A stretch of 17,813 nucleotides of DNA from Ruminococcus sp. UBA3280 (GTDB taxonomy: Bacteria; Bacillota; Clostridia; Oscillospirales; Ruminococcaceae), in contig DETU01000012.1 of assembly GCA_002362175.1 (NCBI GenBank), forward strand, positions 1-17,813, read 5' to 3'. Shown piece after piece: positions 6,008-13,155 of this stretch. The first letter of the stretch is position 1, and each line of letters begins with the position of its first letter. The notes beneath the pieces are model-generated. The model ran no database searches, was not told the origin of the DNA, and worked only from the letters and a program-made list of their open reading frames with translations. Position numbers and translations under genes: made by a program.

Positions 6008-8065
6008 TTATTCACCCTTAAGAGCGTCAATATCAATATCTCCTGCAAATACTGTCATATCCTTACCGAGAGCGTCAGGAATAATTGAGAATGTATTTGA
6101 GATACCGTCCTGAGCGTGCTTGAAAGGAATCTTTGCAACAGATGAAAGTGAAGCTACTGCACCGTGAGTGTCTCTGCCGTGCATTGGGTTTGCTCCCGGA
6201 GCAAGCGGAACACCTTCCTTACGTCCATCAGGTGTGTTACCTGTCTTTTTACCATAAACAACGTTTGAAGTAATTGTAAGGATAGACATTGTCGGAACAC
6301 CGTCACGGTATGTATGATGTTTTCTAATCATATCCATGAATGTACGTACAACCATAACAGCAAGGTCATCAACTCTGTCATCATTGTTACCATATTTCGG
6401 GAATTCGCCCTCAACTTCGTAATCAACTACAACACCGTTTTCGTCACGGATACACTTAACCTTAGCGTATTTGATAGCTGAAAGTGAGTCTGCAACAACA
6501 GAAAGACCAGCGATACCTGTAGCGAAATAACGCTTTACATCTCTGTCGTGGAGAGCCATCTGAATTCTCTCATAGCTGTACTTATCATGCATATAGTGGA
6601 TAATGTTAAGAGTATTTACATAAAGACCAGCAAGCCATTCCATCATGTTCTGATACTTTTCCCATACATCGTCAAAGTCGAGGTAATCGCCTTCAACAGG
6701 TCTGTACTTAGGACCTACCTGAACCTTCATTCTCTCGTCAACACCGCCGTTTATAGCGTAAAGGAGACATTTAGCAAGGTTAGCTCTTGCACCGAAGAAC
6801 TGCATTTCCTTACCAACTCTCATTGAAGATACACAGCAAGCAATAGCATAGTCATCACCGTGAGTAACTCTCATCATGTCGTCATTTTCGTACTGGATTG
6901 AAGAAGTCTTGATAGACATCTTAGCACAGTATTCCTTGAACTTTCTCGGGAGCTTCTGTGACCAGAGAATAGTCATATTCGGCTCGGGAGCAGTTCCGAG
7001 GTTTTCAAGAGTATGGAGATAACGGAAGCTGTTCTTTGTTACGAGGTGGTGACCGTCAACATCAACACCACCGATTGATTCAGTAACCCATGTCGGGTCG
7101 CCTGAGAAGAGTGCGTTGTATTCAGGAGTTCTTGCAAACTTAACAATACGGAGCTTCATAATGAAGTGGTCAATAATTTCCTGAGCTTCTTCTTCAGTGA
7201 TAACACCATTATCAAGGTCACGCTGAATATAAACGTCAAGGAAAGTTGAAGTACGTCCGAGTGACATAGCAGCACCGTTCTGTTCCTTAACAGCAGCGAG
7301 GTAACCGAAATAGAGCCACTGAACTGCTTCCTTAGCGTTCTTTGCAGGCTTGGAAATGTCAAAACCGTAAATTTCGCCGAGTTTCTTGAGTTCGCCCAAA
7401 GCACGAACCTGTTCAGCAAGTTCTTCACGGAGTCTGATGTTCTTTGAAGTCATTCTCACGAGAGAAGTTTCAATCTGATGCTTCTTGTCAGCAATAAGAT
7501 TATCAATACCATAAAGAGCAACTCTTCTGTAGTCGCCGATAATACGACCTCTGCCGTAAGCATCAGGGAGACCTGTAATGATAGCTGACTTACGAGCCAT
7601 ACGCATTTCAGGTGTATAAGCGTCAAAAACGCCCTGATTGTGAGTCTTGCGGTACTCTGTAAAAATCTTTACAACTTCGTCGTCAACCTTATAACCATTC
7701 TGTTCACAGGCATTTATAGCCATTCTGATACCGCCGAAAGGCTGGAGTGAACGCTTGAAAGGCTTATCAGTCTGAACACCGACGATTTTTTCAAGGTCTT
7801 TATTGAGATAACCAGCATCATGGGAAGTGATAGTAGAAACAATCTTTGTATCCATATCGAGAACGCCACCGGCTTCACGTTCCTGCTTAGTGAGTTCCAT
7901 AACCTGTTCCCAAAGCTTTGTAGTAGCTTCTGTAGGACCAGCGAGGAAGCTTTCATCACCGTCATAGGGAGTGTAGTTCTTCTTGATGAAGTCACGGACG
8001 TTAATGCCAAGACTCCATTTGCCGGGAGTAAAGCCTTCCCATTCTTTTGCAAATTCCATAGTCAT
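6008..8065 (-). CDS. pflB: Pyruvate formate-lyase catalytic body lacking the glycyl-radical domain
   Basis: Formate C-acetyltransferase (EC 2.3.1.54) converts pyruvate and CoA to acetyl-CoA and formate in anaerobic sugar fermentation. The ATG at 8065 has AAGGAG 8 bases upstream. The 685 aa are shorter than the usual 740-760. Typical PflB segments run throughout: SHDAGYLNKD, GRGRIIGDYRR, the catalytic Cys410-Cys411 in AIACCVSSM, ATGIAGLSVVADSLSAIKYA, NTPDGRK, PGANPMHGRD and DGISNTFSIIPDALGK. The reading frame then ends, with two TAA codons in a row, exactly where the glycyl-radical domain should begin. That domain is encoded separately at 5475-5717. The break is therefore clean, not a frameshift: it ends at a domain boundary and each downstream part has its own start and ribosome site. 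The activating enzyme pflA is not in the window. Confidence 0.95.
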   Translation of the reverse strand: MTMEFAKEWEGFTPGKWSLGINVRDFIKKNYTPYDGDESFLAGPTEATTKLWEQVMELTKQEREAGGVLDMDTKIVSTITSHDAGYLNKDLEKIVGVQTDKPFKRSLQPFGGIRMAINACEQNGYKVDDEVVKIFTEYRKTHNQGVFDAYTPEMRMARKSAIITGLPDAYGRGRIIGDYRRVALYGIDNLIADKKHQIETSLVRMTSKNIRLREELAEQVRALGELKKLGEIYGFDISKPAKNAKEAVQWLYFGYLAAVKEQNGAAMSLGRTSTFLDVYIQRDLDNGVITEEEAQEIIDHFIMKLRIVKFARTPEYNALFSGDPTWVTESIGGVDVDGHHLVTKNSFRYLHTLENLGTAPEPNMTILWSQKLPRKFKEYCAKMSIKTSSIQYENDDMMRVTHGDDYAIACCVSSMRVGKEMQFFGARANLAKCLLYAINGGVDERMKVQVGPKYRPVEGDYLDFDDVWEKYQNMMEWLAGLYVNTLNIIHYMHDKYSYERIQMALHDRDVKRYFATGIAGLSVVADSLSAIKYAKVKCIRDENGVVVDYEVEGEFPKYGNNDDRVDDLAVMVVRTFMDMIRKHHTYRDGVPTMSILTITSNVVYGKKTGNTPDGRKEGVPLAPGANPMHGRDTHGAVASLSSVAKIPFKHAQDGISNTFSIIPDALGKDMTVFAGDIDIDALKGE

Positions 8066-8102
8066 TTATATAACTCCTTTTAAGAATATTTTGTCCAACC
8101 TT

Positions 8103-8131
8103 ATATTATCACAACAGACCTGAAATGTCAA
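8103..8131 (-). promoter_or_regulatory. Sigma-A promoter of the pfl operon
   Basis: On the minus strand, TTGACA (8131-8126) and TAATAT (8108-8103) are separated by 17 bases. The transcript should start near 8096, about 30 bases before the pflB ATG. This separates pfl expression from the fruK-like gene upstream on the same strand. Confidence 0.8.
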
Positions 8132-8137
8132 TAATTT

Positions 8138-8155
8138 TGTTAACCGTGGTTAACA
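8138..8155. promoter_or_regulatory. Palindromic operator-like site upstream of pflB
   Basis: TGTTAACC-GT-GGTTAACA is a perfect inverted repeat with 8-base arms, six bases upstream of the -35 box. The half-sites resemble those of the redox repressor Rex (TTGTTAA...TTAACAA), but the central gap is six bases instead of the usual four, so I do not assign it to Rex. Its position suits an activator or a repressor of fermentation genes. Confidence 0.6.
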
Positions 8156-8278
8156 GTTCAGGAAATTATTACAAAAAAATTATAATTAATTATTTCCCCG
8201 AAACTTCGCAGAATAGAGACTTTTCAGACCGTTCCATTCACAGTTTATATATTTTTTGTATTATGCTTGTGGAAAACC

Positions 8279-8304
8279 AACAAAAAAATAATACATTTTT
8301 TGTT
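8279..8304 (-). terminator. AT-only hairpin at the end of the fruK-like gene
   Basis: AACAAAAAA (8279-8287) and TTTTTTGTT (8296-8304) are complementary with an 8-base loop, at the stop codon of the sugar-phosphate kinase. With only A-T pairs apart from one G-C it is a weak terminator at best. No better one lies before the pfl promoter. Confidence 0.3.
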
Positions 8305-9236
8305 TACAACAGAGATTTTGCACAAGGATATATTTTATTAAAAAGTCGGGTAATTTCATGTTTTTCCGCAAGTCCTCCCGAAAATGCCGTAGCACTTCCT
8401 GAAGCCGTTCCGAGCATGAGGGCGGTACGATAATCTCCCGTCAGTTCAAGTCCCGCAAGAAAACCTGCAAGCATGGAATCCCCTGCACCTACTGAATTTT
8501 TCACTTCTCCGTGAGGTGCTGAAACTTCATATTTTTCTCCGTTTTCGGTCAGAAGAACCGCACCGTTTTCTGCGAGTGAAACAAGAACCGTTCTTGCACC
8601 GAGTTTCTGAAGTTCGGAAGCACCGTCAAAAGCTTCTTTACGGGTTAAAATATTTCTTCCGAGTATTTCACCGAGTTCAAAATTGTTCGGCTTGATGAGA
8701 AACGGTCTTAGCGGAAGAAGTTCCGAGAAAGGTTTTCCCGAAGAATCGGCAACTATACGTATATTCCTATAAGAAAGACGTTTCATTATATCCGCATAAA
8801 TATCAGACGGAACAGAAGCAGGTATACTTCCCGCAAGCACAAGAATATCACGGTCATTCAGTTCGTTTTCAATTTTTTCTATAAATTCGTCAAGAACATT
8901 GTCCGTTATTTCAGGACCTTTTCCGTTTATTTCGGTTTCACTCTCACCGCACCTCAGTTTTACATTTACTCTTGTCAGCTGGTTTTCAAGCCATGTCATA
9001 GAATGAGGACATTTCATACCGTCAAGCAAATTACAAAGAAGTTTCCCTGTTTCTCCCCCGCATAATCCTAAAGCCTTTGTCTCTATTCCGAGACGGCTGA
9101 GAATCACAGATATATTTATACCCTTTCCGCCTGCTGTAAGGTGCTGATAATCTGCACGGTTAACAGCGTTTTCATGATAATCGGAAACACCCATAGCACA
9201 GTCAACGGCAGGATTAAGCGTAACAGTTAAAATCAC
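8304..9236 (-). CDS. fruK: 1-Phosphofructokinase family sugar-phosphate kinase
   Basis: This is a PfkB-family kinase of the FruK/LacC branch, which phosphorylates fructose 1-phosphate (or tagatose 6-phosphate) to the bisphosphate for glycolysis. The start is a GTG at 9236 with GGGAG 8 bases upstream; the in-frame ATG at 9296 lies in the promoter. The 310 aa match the family length. The N-terminal LTVTLNPAVD, the sugar-binding GGKGIN (residues 36-41), LVLAGSIPASVP near 132 and the ATP/anion-hole motif GAGDSMLAGF with catalytic base Asp253 are all present. FruK is often next to fruA (PTS) and a DeoR regulator. Neither is here, so substrate choice between fructose 1-phosphate and tagatose 6-phosphate is not certain. 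It is monocistronic or reads into pfl. Confidence 0.85.
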   Translation of the reverse strand: MILTVTLNPAVDCAMGVSDYHENAVNRADYQHLTAGGKGINISVILSRLGIETKALGLCGGETGKLLCNLLDGMKCPHSMTWLENQLTRVNVKLRCGESETEINGKGPEITDNVLDEFIEKIENELNDRDILVLAGSIPASVPSDIYADIMKRLSYRNIRIVADSSGKPFSELLPLRPFLIKPNNFELGEILGRNILTRKEAFDGASELQKLGARTVLVSLAENGAVLLTENGEKYEVSAPHGEVKNSVGAGDSMLAGFLAGLELTGDYRTALMLGTASGSATAFSGGLAEKHEITRLFNKIYPCAKSLL

Positions 9237-9267
9237 ATATATCACTCCCTGATAAATATTTTTTATT

Positions 9268-9296
9268 ATTATATCATAATGCACAAATCGGGTCAA
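9268..9296 (-). promoter_or_regulatory. Sigma-A promoter of the fruK-like gene
   Basis: On the minus strand, TTGACC (9296-9291) and TATAAT (9273-9268) are separated by 17 bases. It lies about 30 bases upstream of the GTG start and diverges from the promoter at 9343-9371. Confidence 0.8.
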
Positions 9297-9342
9297 GGAT
9301 TCAATTATTTTTGAAATTTACTAAAAATTAACAATTTTTATC

Positions 9343-9371
9343 GTGACATTGCCACATACATATATTATAAT
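9343..9371 (+). promoter_or_regulatory. Promoter of the AI-2E-family / hsdS / GGDEF gene cluster
   Basis: GTGACA (9343-9348) and TATAAT (9366-9371) are spaced by 17 bases. AAGGAG at 9391-9396 and the ATG at 9405 follow. Confidence 0.7.
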
Positions 9372-9404
9372 AAAAGCATTATAATTCAACAAGGAGTAAT
9401 TTCT

Positions 9405-10550
9405 ATGAAGAAAAAAGATGTCAGACGCTACTGTTTTATCGCCGTACTTATTTTGGCGGTATGTATTGCGGTCAGAAACTTTTCCGTAATATCGAGATTT
9501 TTCAAAGAGGCATTCAGTGCTTCCGTACCGCTTCTAATAGGGTGTATAATTGCCTATATCTTCAATATTATAATGACATTCTATGAAAAACATTATTTTC
9601 CTAAAAAAAATTCAGACTTTATAAAAAGCTCACGCCGACCCGTATGCACTATACTTTCATTTGCAAGTGCAGCTGCTATTATAGTACTTATTTCAAATAT
9701 CATCTATCCTGAACTTGTAAAGGCTGTAAAAATTATTTACGCTGAAATACCGCCGTTTTTTCAGAAAGTTCAGGAATTTGCAAAAACTGCACTGAAAGAA
9801 TATCCCGAAATACAGAATTTTATAAACAGCTTTGAACCTGATGTAATGAGTATCACCGAAAAAATAAGCAGTGGTGCATATGATATACTTGATTCCGCAA
9901 TTTCGATTATAGGCTCGACAGTATCTGTAATAACGAACACTGTAATAGCCGTTATTTTCGCATTGTACCTGCTTCTCAGAAAAGACAAGCTGAGAAATGA
10001 TATAGCACGTTTTCAGAAAGCCTATCTCGGTGAAAAGGCAAACAGACGTATAAATCATCTTTTTGAAACCGCTCACGAAACTTTCAGAAACTTTTTTGTC
10101 GGACAGTTCACCGAAGGTATCATTATAGGCGTACTTTGCTTTATCGGAATGCTTATTCTCCGTCTGCCATATGCCGCTATGGCTGCGACCATTGTCGGCG
10201 TAACTTCATTGATTCCCATTGTGGGAGCACTTTTCGGTGCTATAATAAGTGCGTTTATAATCTTTACCATCAATCCGATGCAGGCAGTTATTTTTCTTAT
10301 TTTCCTTGTTATTCTTCAGCAGGTCGAGGGAAATCTCATCTATCCTAAAGTTGTCGGTTCATCTGTGGGACTGCCGGGTATATGGGTACTTGCGGCTGTT
10401 ACCGTAGGCGGAGGACTTTTCAGTATACTCGGTATGCTTCTTGGTGTTCCGGTTGTCGCAACCGCATACAAGATTATTTTTGAGATTCTTGAAAAACGTG
10501 AACATTCTCAGGTTGTGACGGAAGAAGAAGATGACGATGCGGAAGAATAA
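9405..10550 (+). CDS. AI-2E (PerM) family membrane protein, 381 aa
   Basis: This is an integral membrane protein of the AI-2E transporter family (Pfam AI-2E_transport), whose members include AI-2 exporters, Na+/H+ antiporters and PerM permeases. Hydrophobic segments lie near residues 10-24, 40-58 and 83-100, and more from about 170 to the end. A soluble helical region of about 70 residues sits between the third and fourth segments, as the family shows. The C-terminal half has the conserved FVGQFTEGIIIGVLCFIGM, GVTSLIPIVGALFGA, QQVEGNLIYPKVVG and LGMLLGVPVVA blocks. The tail is very acidic (EEEDDDAEE). AAGGAG stands 8 bases before the ATG. The substrate cannot be told from sequence. The next gene starts one base after its stop. 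Confidence 0.9.
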   Translation: MKKKDVRRYCFIAVLILAVCIAVRNFSVISRFFKEAFSASVPLLIGCIIAYIFNIIMTFYEKHYFPKKNSDFIKSSRRPVCTILSFASAAAIIVLISNIIYPELVKAVKIIYAEIPPFFQKVQEFAKTALKEYPEIQNFINSFEPDVMSITEKISSGAYDILDSAISIIGSTVSVITNTVIAVIFALYLLLRKDKLRNDIARFQKAYLGEKANRRINHLFETAHETFRNFFVGQFTEGIIIGVLCFIGMLILRLPYAAMAATIVGVTSLIPIVGALFGAIISAFIIFTINPMQAVIFLIFLVILQQVEGNLIYPKVVGSSVGLPGIWVLAAVTVGGGLFSILGMLLGVPVVATAYKIIFEILEKREHSQVVTEEEDDDAEE

Positions 10551-10551
10551 T

Positions 10552-11220
10552 ATGAGAGATATGAAAGACAGCGGTATTGAATGGATTGGGAAAATACCTG
10601 ATAATTATAACTTAATAAGGTTAAAATATCTTGTTTCATTTATAGAAAGCGGTGTAAGTGTAAATGCCGGGCAAAATGAAGCAGATGTTAATGAACTTGG
10701 TGTACTAAAAACAAGTAGTGTTAGTAAGTTTGCTTTTGATATTCATGAAAACAAGAGTGTTAATAAAAATGAAGAAAATCGTGTCAGTTGTCCCGTTTGT
10801 TCAGATACGCTTATTGTAAGTCGAATGAATACACCAGAGTTGGTTGGGGCTTGTGGTTATGTTGATAAAAGCTACTCTAATATTTTTCTTCCTGACAGAT
10901 TGTGGCAGGTACATTTTAAAACACATACAAATGTCAAATATATATGGTATTATTTAAGAAGTAAATGTGTAAGATTTTATATTTCATCATTATCAACAGG
11001 TACAAGTAGTTCAATGCAAAATATCTCTCAAAGTCAATTTGGCGATATAAACATTGTGCTAACTACAAGTAATCAACAAAATAGAATTGTTAACTATCTT
11101 GACAAAAAATGCTATGCAATAGATTCTTCAATTGAGAAAAAACAGACAATTATTGAAAAACTTAAAGAATATAAAAAATCACTTATTTCTGAATGTGTAA
11201 CGGGTAAAAAACAAATATGA
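10552..11220 (+). CDS. Orphan half-length type I restriction specificity protein (HsdS-like)
   Basis: HsdS subunits give DNA target specificity to type I restriction-modification complexes. The N-terminus MKDSGIEWIGKIPDNYNLIRLKYL-type opening is the classic start of an S subunit. The end (QQNRIVNYLDKK...IDSSIEKKQTIIEKLKEYKKSLI) is the conserved helical spacer. Between them is a single target-recognition domain. At 222 aa it is about half of a normal two-domain HsdS, and no hsdM or hsdR is in the window. The start at 10552 is one base after the upstream stop; 10531 (overlapping) and 10561 are possible. Base composition differs from the neighbours: sampled 60-base lines here hold only 12-19 G/C, against about 28 in the dapF region, which suggests transfer. 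A half-S protein can in principle work as a dimer with an M subunit from elsewhere. Confidence 0.8.
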   Translation: MRDMKDSGIEWIGKIPDNYNLIRLKYLVSFIESGVSVNAGQNEADVNELGVLKTSSVSKFAFDIHENKSVNKNEENRVSCPVCSDTLIVSRMNTPELVGACGYVDKSYSNIFLPDRLWQVHFKTHTNVKYIWYYLRSKCVRFYISSLSTGTSSSMQNISQSQFGDINIVLTTSNQQNRIVNYLDKKCYAIDSSIEKKQTIIEKLKEYKKSLISECVTGKKQI

Positions 11221-11233
11221 AAGGATATGATAT

Positions 11234-13021
11234 ATGAACAGTTTACTCGGTTTTCTCAATGAAGAAATGTACAATGTCGGAAAAGTCATTATAGACAAAA
11301 GCTTTCATATGCAGAGGGCTGACGAGGCTTTTTTCAACTATTTCGGCAATGATGTTATTTATTCAATAAAGAGAACCATAGACGAAAACGATTTTGAACG
11401 GATTTCGGAATGTCTTGAAACAGCAGAAAACGGAGTCCCCGCAAAAACCGTCATACGCATGAAAGGTATAAATAATCATCTCAGGTGGATGCTTGCTTCC
11501 GTGAGAATGATTTCAGGCGGTGACGAACCTCTTTACAGCATAATGTTCAGCGATATATTTTCACTTGAATCACTCGCATACAGCCATGAAAGAAAAATTT
11601 CAGAATATCGCCACATTCTCAGTCTTATAAACGACCTTGCTTTTGAATACAGTTTTGAGACACGAAAAATAAGAATATATATGTCCGACTGTTACCGTGA
11701 AATAGTCCTCACAGACGAAGAACTTGAAAAATGGCGTGACGAATCGATTGAATCGGGTTATATTCCCTCACGTTATACAGAAACTTTCAATAATCTCTGC
11801 AACGATATAAAAAACGGCGTTTACCGTTTTGATTATGAATTTGAATCTTCTCTGCTCACTTTTGGCAAATCAAGAGAACTGTGTCTTTTCAAAGGAATAA
11901 CACGTCATGATGACCCTGACATAAAAAAAGTAAGCGGAATAATTTCTGTTGTGAGTTCAGGGCATAAATCAAAAGAAATAAATCCGGCTGTTGAAGCAAA
12001 CAGGGATTCACTTTCAGGAGTTCTGAACAAACGTGCGATTACTTCTTATGCAATGGAAATATTGTCTGAAAAACCGTCCCATAACATTAATTTAGTACTG
12101 CTTGACATAGACAATTTCAGTGAAACAGTTAGAAGTTACGGACATCTTTTCGGCGATGAGGTAATTTTTACAATAGCGGAAATAATAAAAAACGAAATAG
12201 GTACAAGGGGTATTGCAGGAAGAATTACGGGAGCAGGTTTTCTTATAGTTCTCGAAGATACCCGTGACGAAACTGACTTGCGTGGTATTCTCAGAGCAAT
12301 ACGAACCAAAACAGAATGGGCGTTTGCAGACCGTTCCGAAAACCTCAAACTTACCTGCTCAATGGGAGTTTCCACTTATCCCGTTGACAGTTCTGATTAT
12401 GATGAGCTTTTCATGCAGGCGGACAAGGCTCTTTATATCGCACAGCAGAAAGGTCAGAACCGTTATGTAATATACGACGTAAACAAACACGGAACTGTAG
12501 AAAAGGATATTGAAAACAAAATAGCTTTTCTTAGTGACAAAAAACAAAGTACACAAAATCTTTCCTTTATAGGACAGCTTGCCGAAAGTCTCGTTTTCGG
12601 ACGTATACCCGATATTTCCGTTTTACTTGAACAGATACGTCTGCAATTTGAAATTGACGACATTTGTATTTTTGCCGGAAAAGATATGAACCTTATCCTC
12701 AGCTGTGGCAATTCTTCTTCAAAAAATGCATCGTATCTGTTCGAGAACCGCTATACAGAACGCTTTTCGGGAGACGGTATCTTTGCCATTGATAACGTAA
12801 ACGAACTGGAAGGACGTGACGATAATGCATTCTTAAAGCTTACAGAACAGAATATAGGCGGTGCTGTGCAGTATCTCATGACGGAAAACAACATTATAAA
12901 AGGTATGATTTCTTTCTGCTATATAGGACGGTTTAAAAAATGGTCGGTTACCGACCTGAACTACCTGACAATAATCGGTCGTACAATCACCGCAATTCTC
13001 AAAAAACAGGCATATATCTGA
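11234..13021 (+). CDS. PAS–degenerate GGDEF–GAF-like signalling protein, 595 aa
   Basis: An N-terminal PAS-like region (about 10-110) is followed by a second sensor-like stretch (about 120-245). A GGDEF domain at about 256-415 keeps the fold markers DSLSGVLNKRA, LLDIDNF (Asp291), YGHLFGDEV, CSMGVSTYP and ADKALYIAQQKGQNRYVIY. The GGDEF signature itself reads TGAGF (332-336), so the metal-binding and catalytic acidic residues are lost. The inhibitory RxxD site is absent too. Diguanylate cyclase activity is therefore not expected; a nucleotide-binding or scaffold role is more likely. Residues about 440-595 look like a GAF-type domain. No membrane segments are seen. The weak ribosome site AAAGGAT precedes the ATG at 11234, 13 bases after the hsdS-like stop, so the gene probably depends on the upstream promoter. 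Confidence 0.85.
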   Translation: MNSLLGFLNEEMYNVGKVIIDKSFHMQRADEAFFNYFGNDVIYSIKRTIDENDFERISECLETAENGVPAKTVIRMKGINNHLRWMLASVRMISGGDEPLYSIMFSDIFSLESLAYSHERKISEYRHILSLINDLAFEYSFETRKIRIYMSDCYREIVLTDEELEKWRDESIESGYIPSRYTETFNNLCNDIKNGVYRFDYEFESSLLTFGKSRELCLFKGITRHDDPDIKKVSGIISVVSSGHKSKEINPAVEANRDSLSGVLNKRAITSYAMEILSEKPSHNINLVLLDIDNFSETVRSYGHLFGDEVIFTIAEIIKNEIGTRGIAGRITGAGFLIVLEDTRDETDLRGILRAIRTKTEWAFADRSENLKLTCSMGVSTYPVDSSDYDELFMQADKALYIAQQKGQNRYVIYDVNKHGTVEKDIENKIAFLSDKKQSTQNLSFIGQLAESLVFGRIPDISVLLEQIRLQFEIDDICIFAGKDMNLILSCGNSSSKNASYLFENRYTERFSGDGIFAIDNVNELEGRDDNAFLKLTEQNIGGAVQYLMTENNIIKGMISFCYIGRFKKWSVTDLNYLTIIGRTITAILKKQAYI

Positions 13022-13059
13022 TTAATAATGTATGATAAACAGGAAATATAAAAAAACTA

Positions 13060-13088
13060 TTGATTTTTTTTGCAGGTTGTTATATAAT
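13060..13088 (+). promoter_or_regulatory. Sigma-A promoter of dapF-dapL-patatin
   Basis: TTGATT (13060-13065) and TATAAT (13083-13088) are spaced by 17 bases. The predicted transcript start near 13095 coincides with the first base of a stem-loop. No terminator for the GGDEF gene lies before this promoter, so read-through is possible. Confidence 0.8.
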
Positions 13089-13093
13089 ATACT

Positions 13094-13148
13094 TGAATGA
13101 AAAAGTTAGCAGTTTTTTCATTCACTCCCGATGAGTCACAAATGGGAG
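13094..13148 (+). promoter_or_regulatory. Structured 5' leader of dapF with sequestered ribosome site
   Basis: TGAATGAAAAA (13094-13104) and TTTTTCATTCA (13114-13124) form a perfect 11-bp stem, immediately followed by CTCCC (13125-13129), which is complementary to the ribosome site GGGAG (13144-13148). The two stems abut and fill the whole leader of about 60 bases. It is far too short to be a lysine (L-box) riboswitch. Possible roles are transcript stabilisation and control of translation initiation. Confidence 0.6.
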
Positions 13149-13155
13149 AATCAAT

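Noticed and set aside
6005..6010. Frameshift or sequencing error splitting pflB.
   Set aside because: Two in-frame TAA codons occur at a domain boundary. A third gene lies between, and the radical domain has its own ribosome site, so a real gene split is the better reading. Raw-read confirmation would still be useful.
8138..8155. Canonical Rex operator.
   Set aside because: The half-sites fit, but the six-base centre differs from the four-base spacing of known Rex sites, so it is only called an operator-like palindrome.
8125..8433. Plus-strand open frame across the fruK-pfl spacer.
   Set aside because: It overlaps the operator and the end of the kinase gene, lacks a ribosome site, and its product resembles no protein.
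13089..13155. Lysine riboswitch upstream of dapF.
   Set aside because: The leader is only about 60 bases, far below the roughly 170 bases of an L-box, and its two simple stems account for nearly all of it.
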